A DNA stretch of 64,000 nucleotides from Saccharopolyspora endophytica (GTDB taxonomy: Bacteria > Actinomycetota > Actinomycetes > Mycobacteriales > Pseudonocardiaceae), in the NCBI RefSeq assembly GCF_018070075.1, contig NZ_JAGPXE010000004.1, positions 582,680 through 646,679 of the forward strand, in the 5' to 3' direction. The position numbers and the translations under genes are program-made. The notes under the pieces were generated by a model. The model was given only the letters and a program-made list of their open reading frames with translations. It had not been told where the DNA came from and searched no databases. This document shows, one piece after another, positions 63,915 through 64,000 of this stretch (position 1 is the first letter of the stretch; every line of letters begins with the position of its first letter).

Positions 63915-64000
63915 CTAGTTGAGGCTGATCCGGTCGCCGTAGAACATCACGAGGGTGTTCAGGGCCTGTTTCCAGCCGTGCGTTCGCCCGGTGACGTTAC
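63915..64000 (-). pseudogene. Possible 3' end of a transposase (cut by window edge)
   Basis: The minus strand reads NVTGRTHGWKQALNTLVMFYGDRISLN before the stop at 63915-63917, reminiscent of transposase C-termini. It is too short to name an IS family, and whether the gene is intact lies outside the window. Confidence 0.3.

Overview
The window is high-GC actinobacterial DNA. An S-adenosyl methyltransferase of the PF04672 type, a DUF6292 protein, DUF3040 and YggT proteins, and a venezuelin-like class IV lanthipeptide locus point to Pseudonocardiaceae, plausibly Saccharopolyspora. The genus is an inference from gene families, not from a marker gene.

Layout. (1) 1-6.7 kb, left flank: end of a zinc-type alcohol dehydrogenase, a palindromic MITE-like repeat, a sugar-porter MFS, a LysE exporter, a tannase relic, a secreted lipase, a methyltransferase and a badly frameshifted membrane protein. 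(2) 6.75 kb: an intact tRNA-Pro(GGG). Its 3' half is duplicated at 43.99-44.04 kb (42/44 identical), so the intervening 37 kb reads as a genomic island inserted at this tRNA. (3) 7.3-34.3 kb, a dormancy or hypoxia-type stress island: ten universal stress protein genes (15 Usp domains), three Acg-type nitroreductases, an Rv1733c-like membrane protein, an Rv2004c-like kinase/ATPase (frameshifted), a phosphorylase (GH65) and a beta-phosphoglucomutase/trehalose-phosphatase fusion that together match the three domains of mycobacterial Rv2006, Hsp20, PPK2, an FHA protein and several small membrane or ion-transport proteins. This is the gene content of the mycobacterial DosR regulon and the Streptomyces OsdR cluster, but no DosR/DosS-type two-component pair is in the window. 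(4) 34.5-41.7 kb, a persulfide/sulfide detoxification block: TauE exporter, rhodaneses and an MBL-rhodanese persulfide dioxygenase under a CsoR/CstR-type repressor with two near-identical palindromic operators, then a second MBL-rhodanese + MFS pair divergent from an ArsR-rhodanese fusion. A methyltransferase and a second MFS follow.

(5) 44.1-45.4 kb: two broken tyrosine integrases lying tail to tail. (6) 45.8-54.4 kb: a compact class IV lanthipeptide operon in the order LanL synthetase, S9 peptidase, 53-aa venezuelin-like precursor, strong hairpin, two ABC exporters. All junctions are overlapping or tight except at the hairpin. (7) 54.4-64 kb: a patchwork of intact housekeeping-type genes (quinone oxidoreductase + TetR, YggT, Fpg/Nei glycosylase, DUF6292, tautomerase) among many gene relics (IS481-type transposase, integrase, alcohol dehydrogenase, ROK, DUF1684, Baeyer-Villiger monooxygenase), as expected in a recombination-prone region.

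How the parts work together: in the island, GH65 phosphorylase plus beta-PGM would recover glucose 6-phosphate from a disaccharide such as trehalose. PPK2 would supply nucleotide triphosphates from polyphosphate. Usp, Hsp20 and nitroreductase proteins would support survival during arrested growth. The sulfur block would oxidise and export reactive sulfur species.
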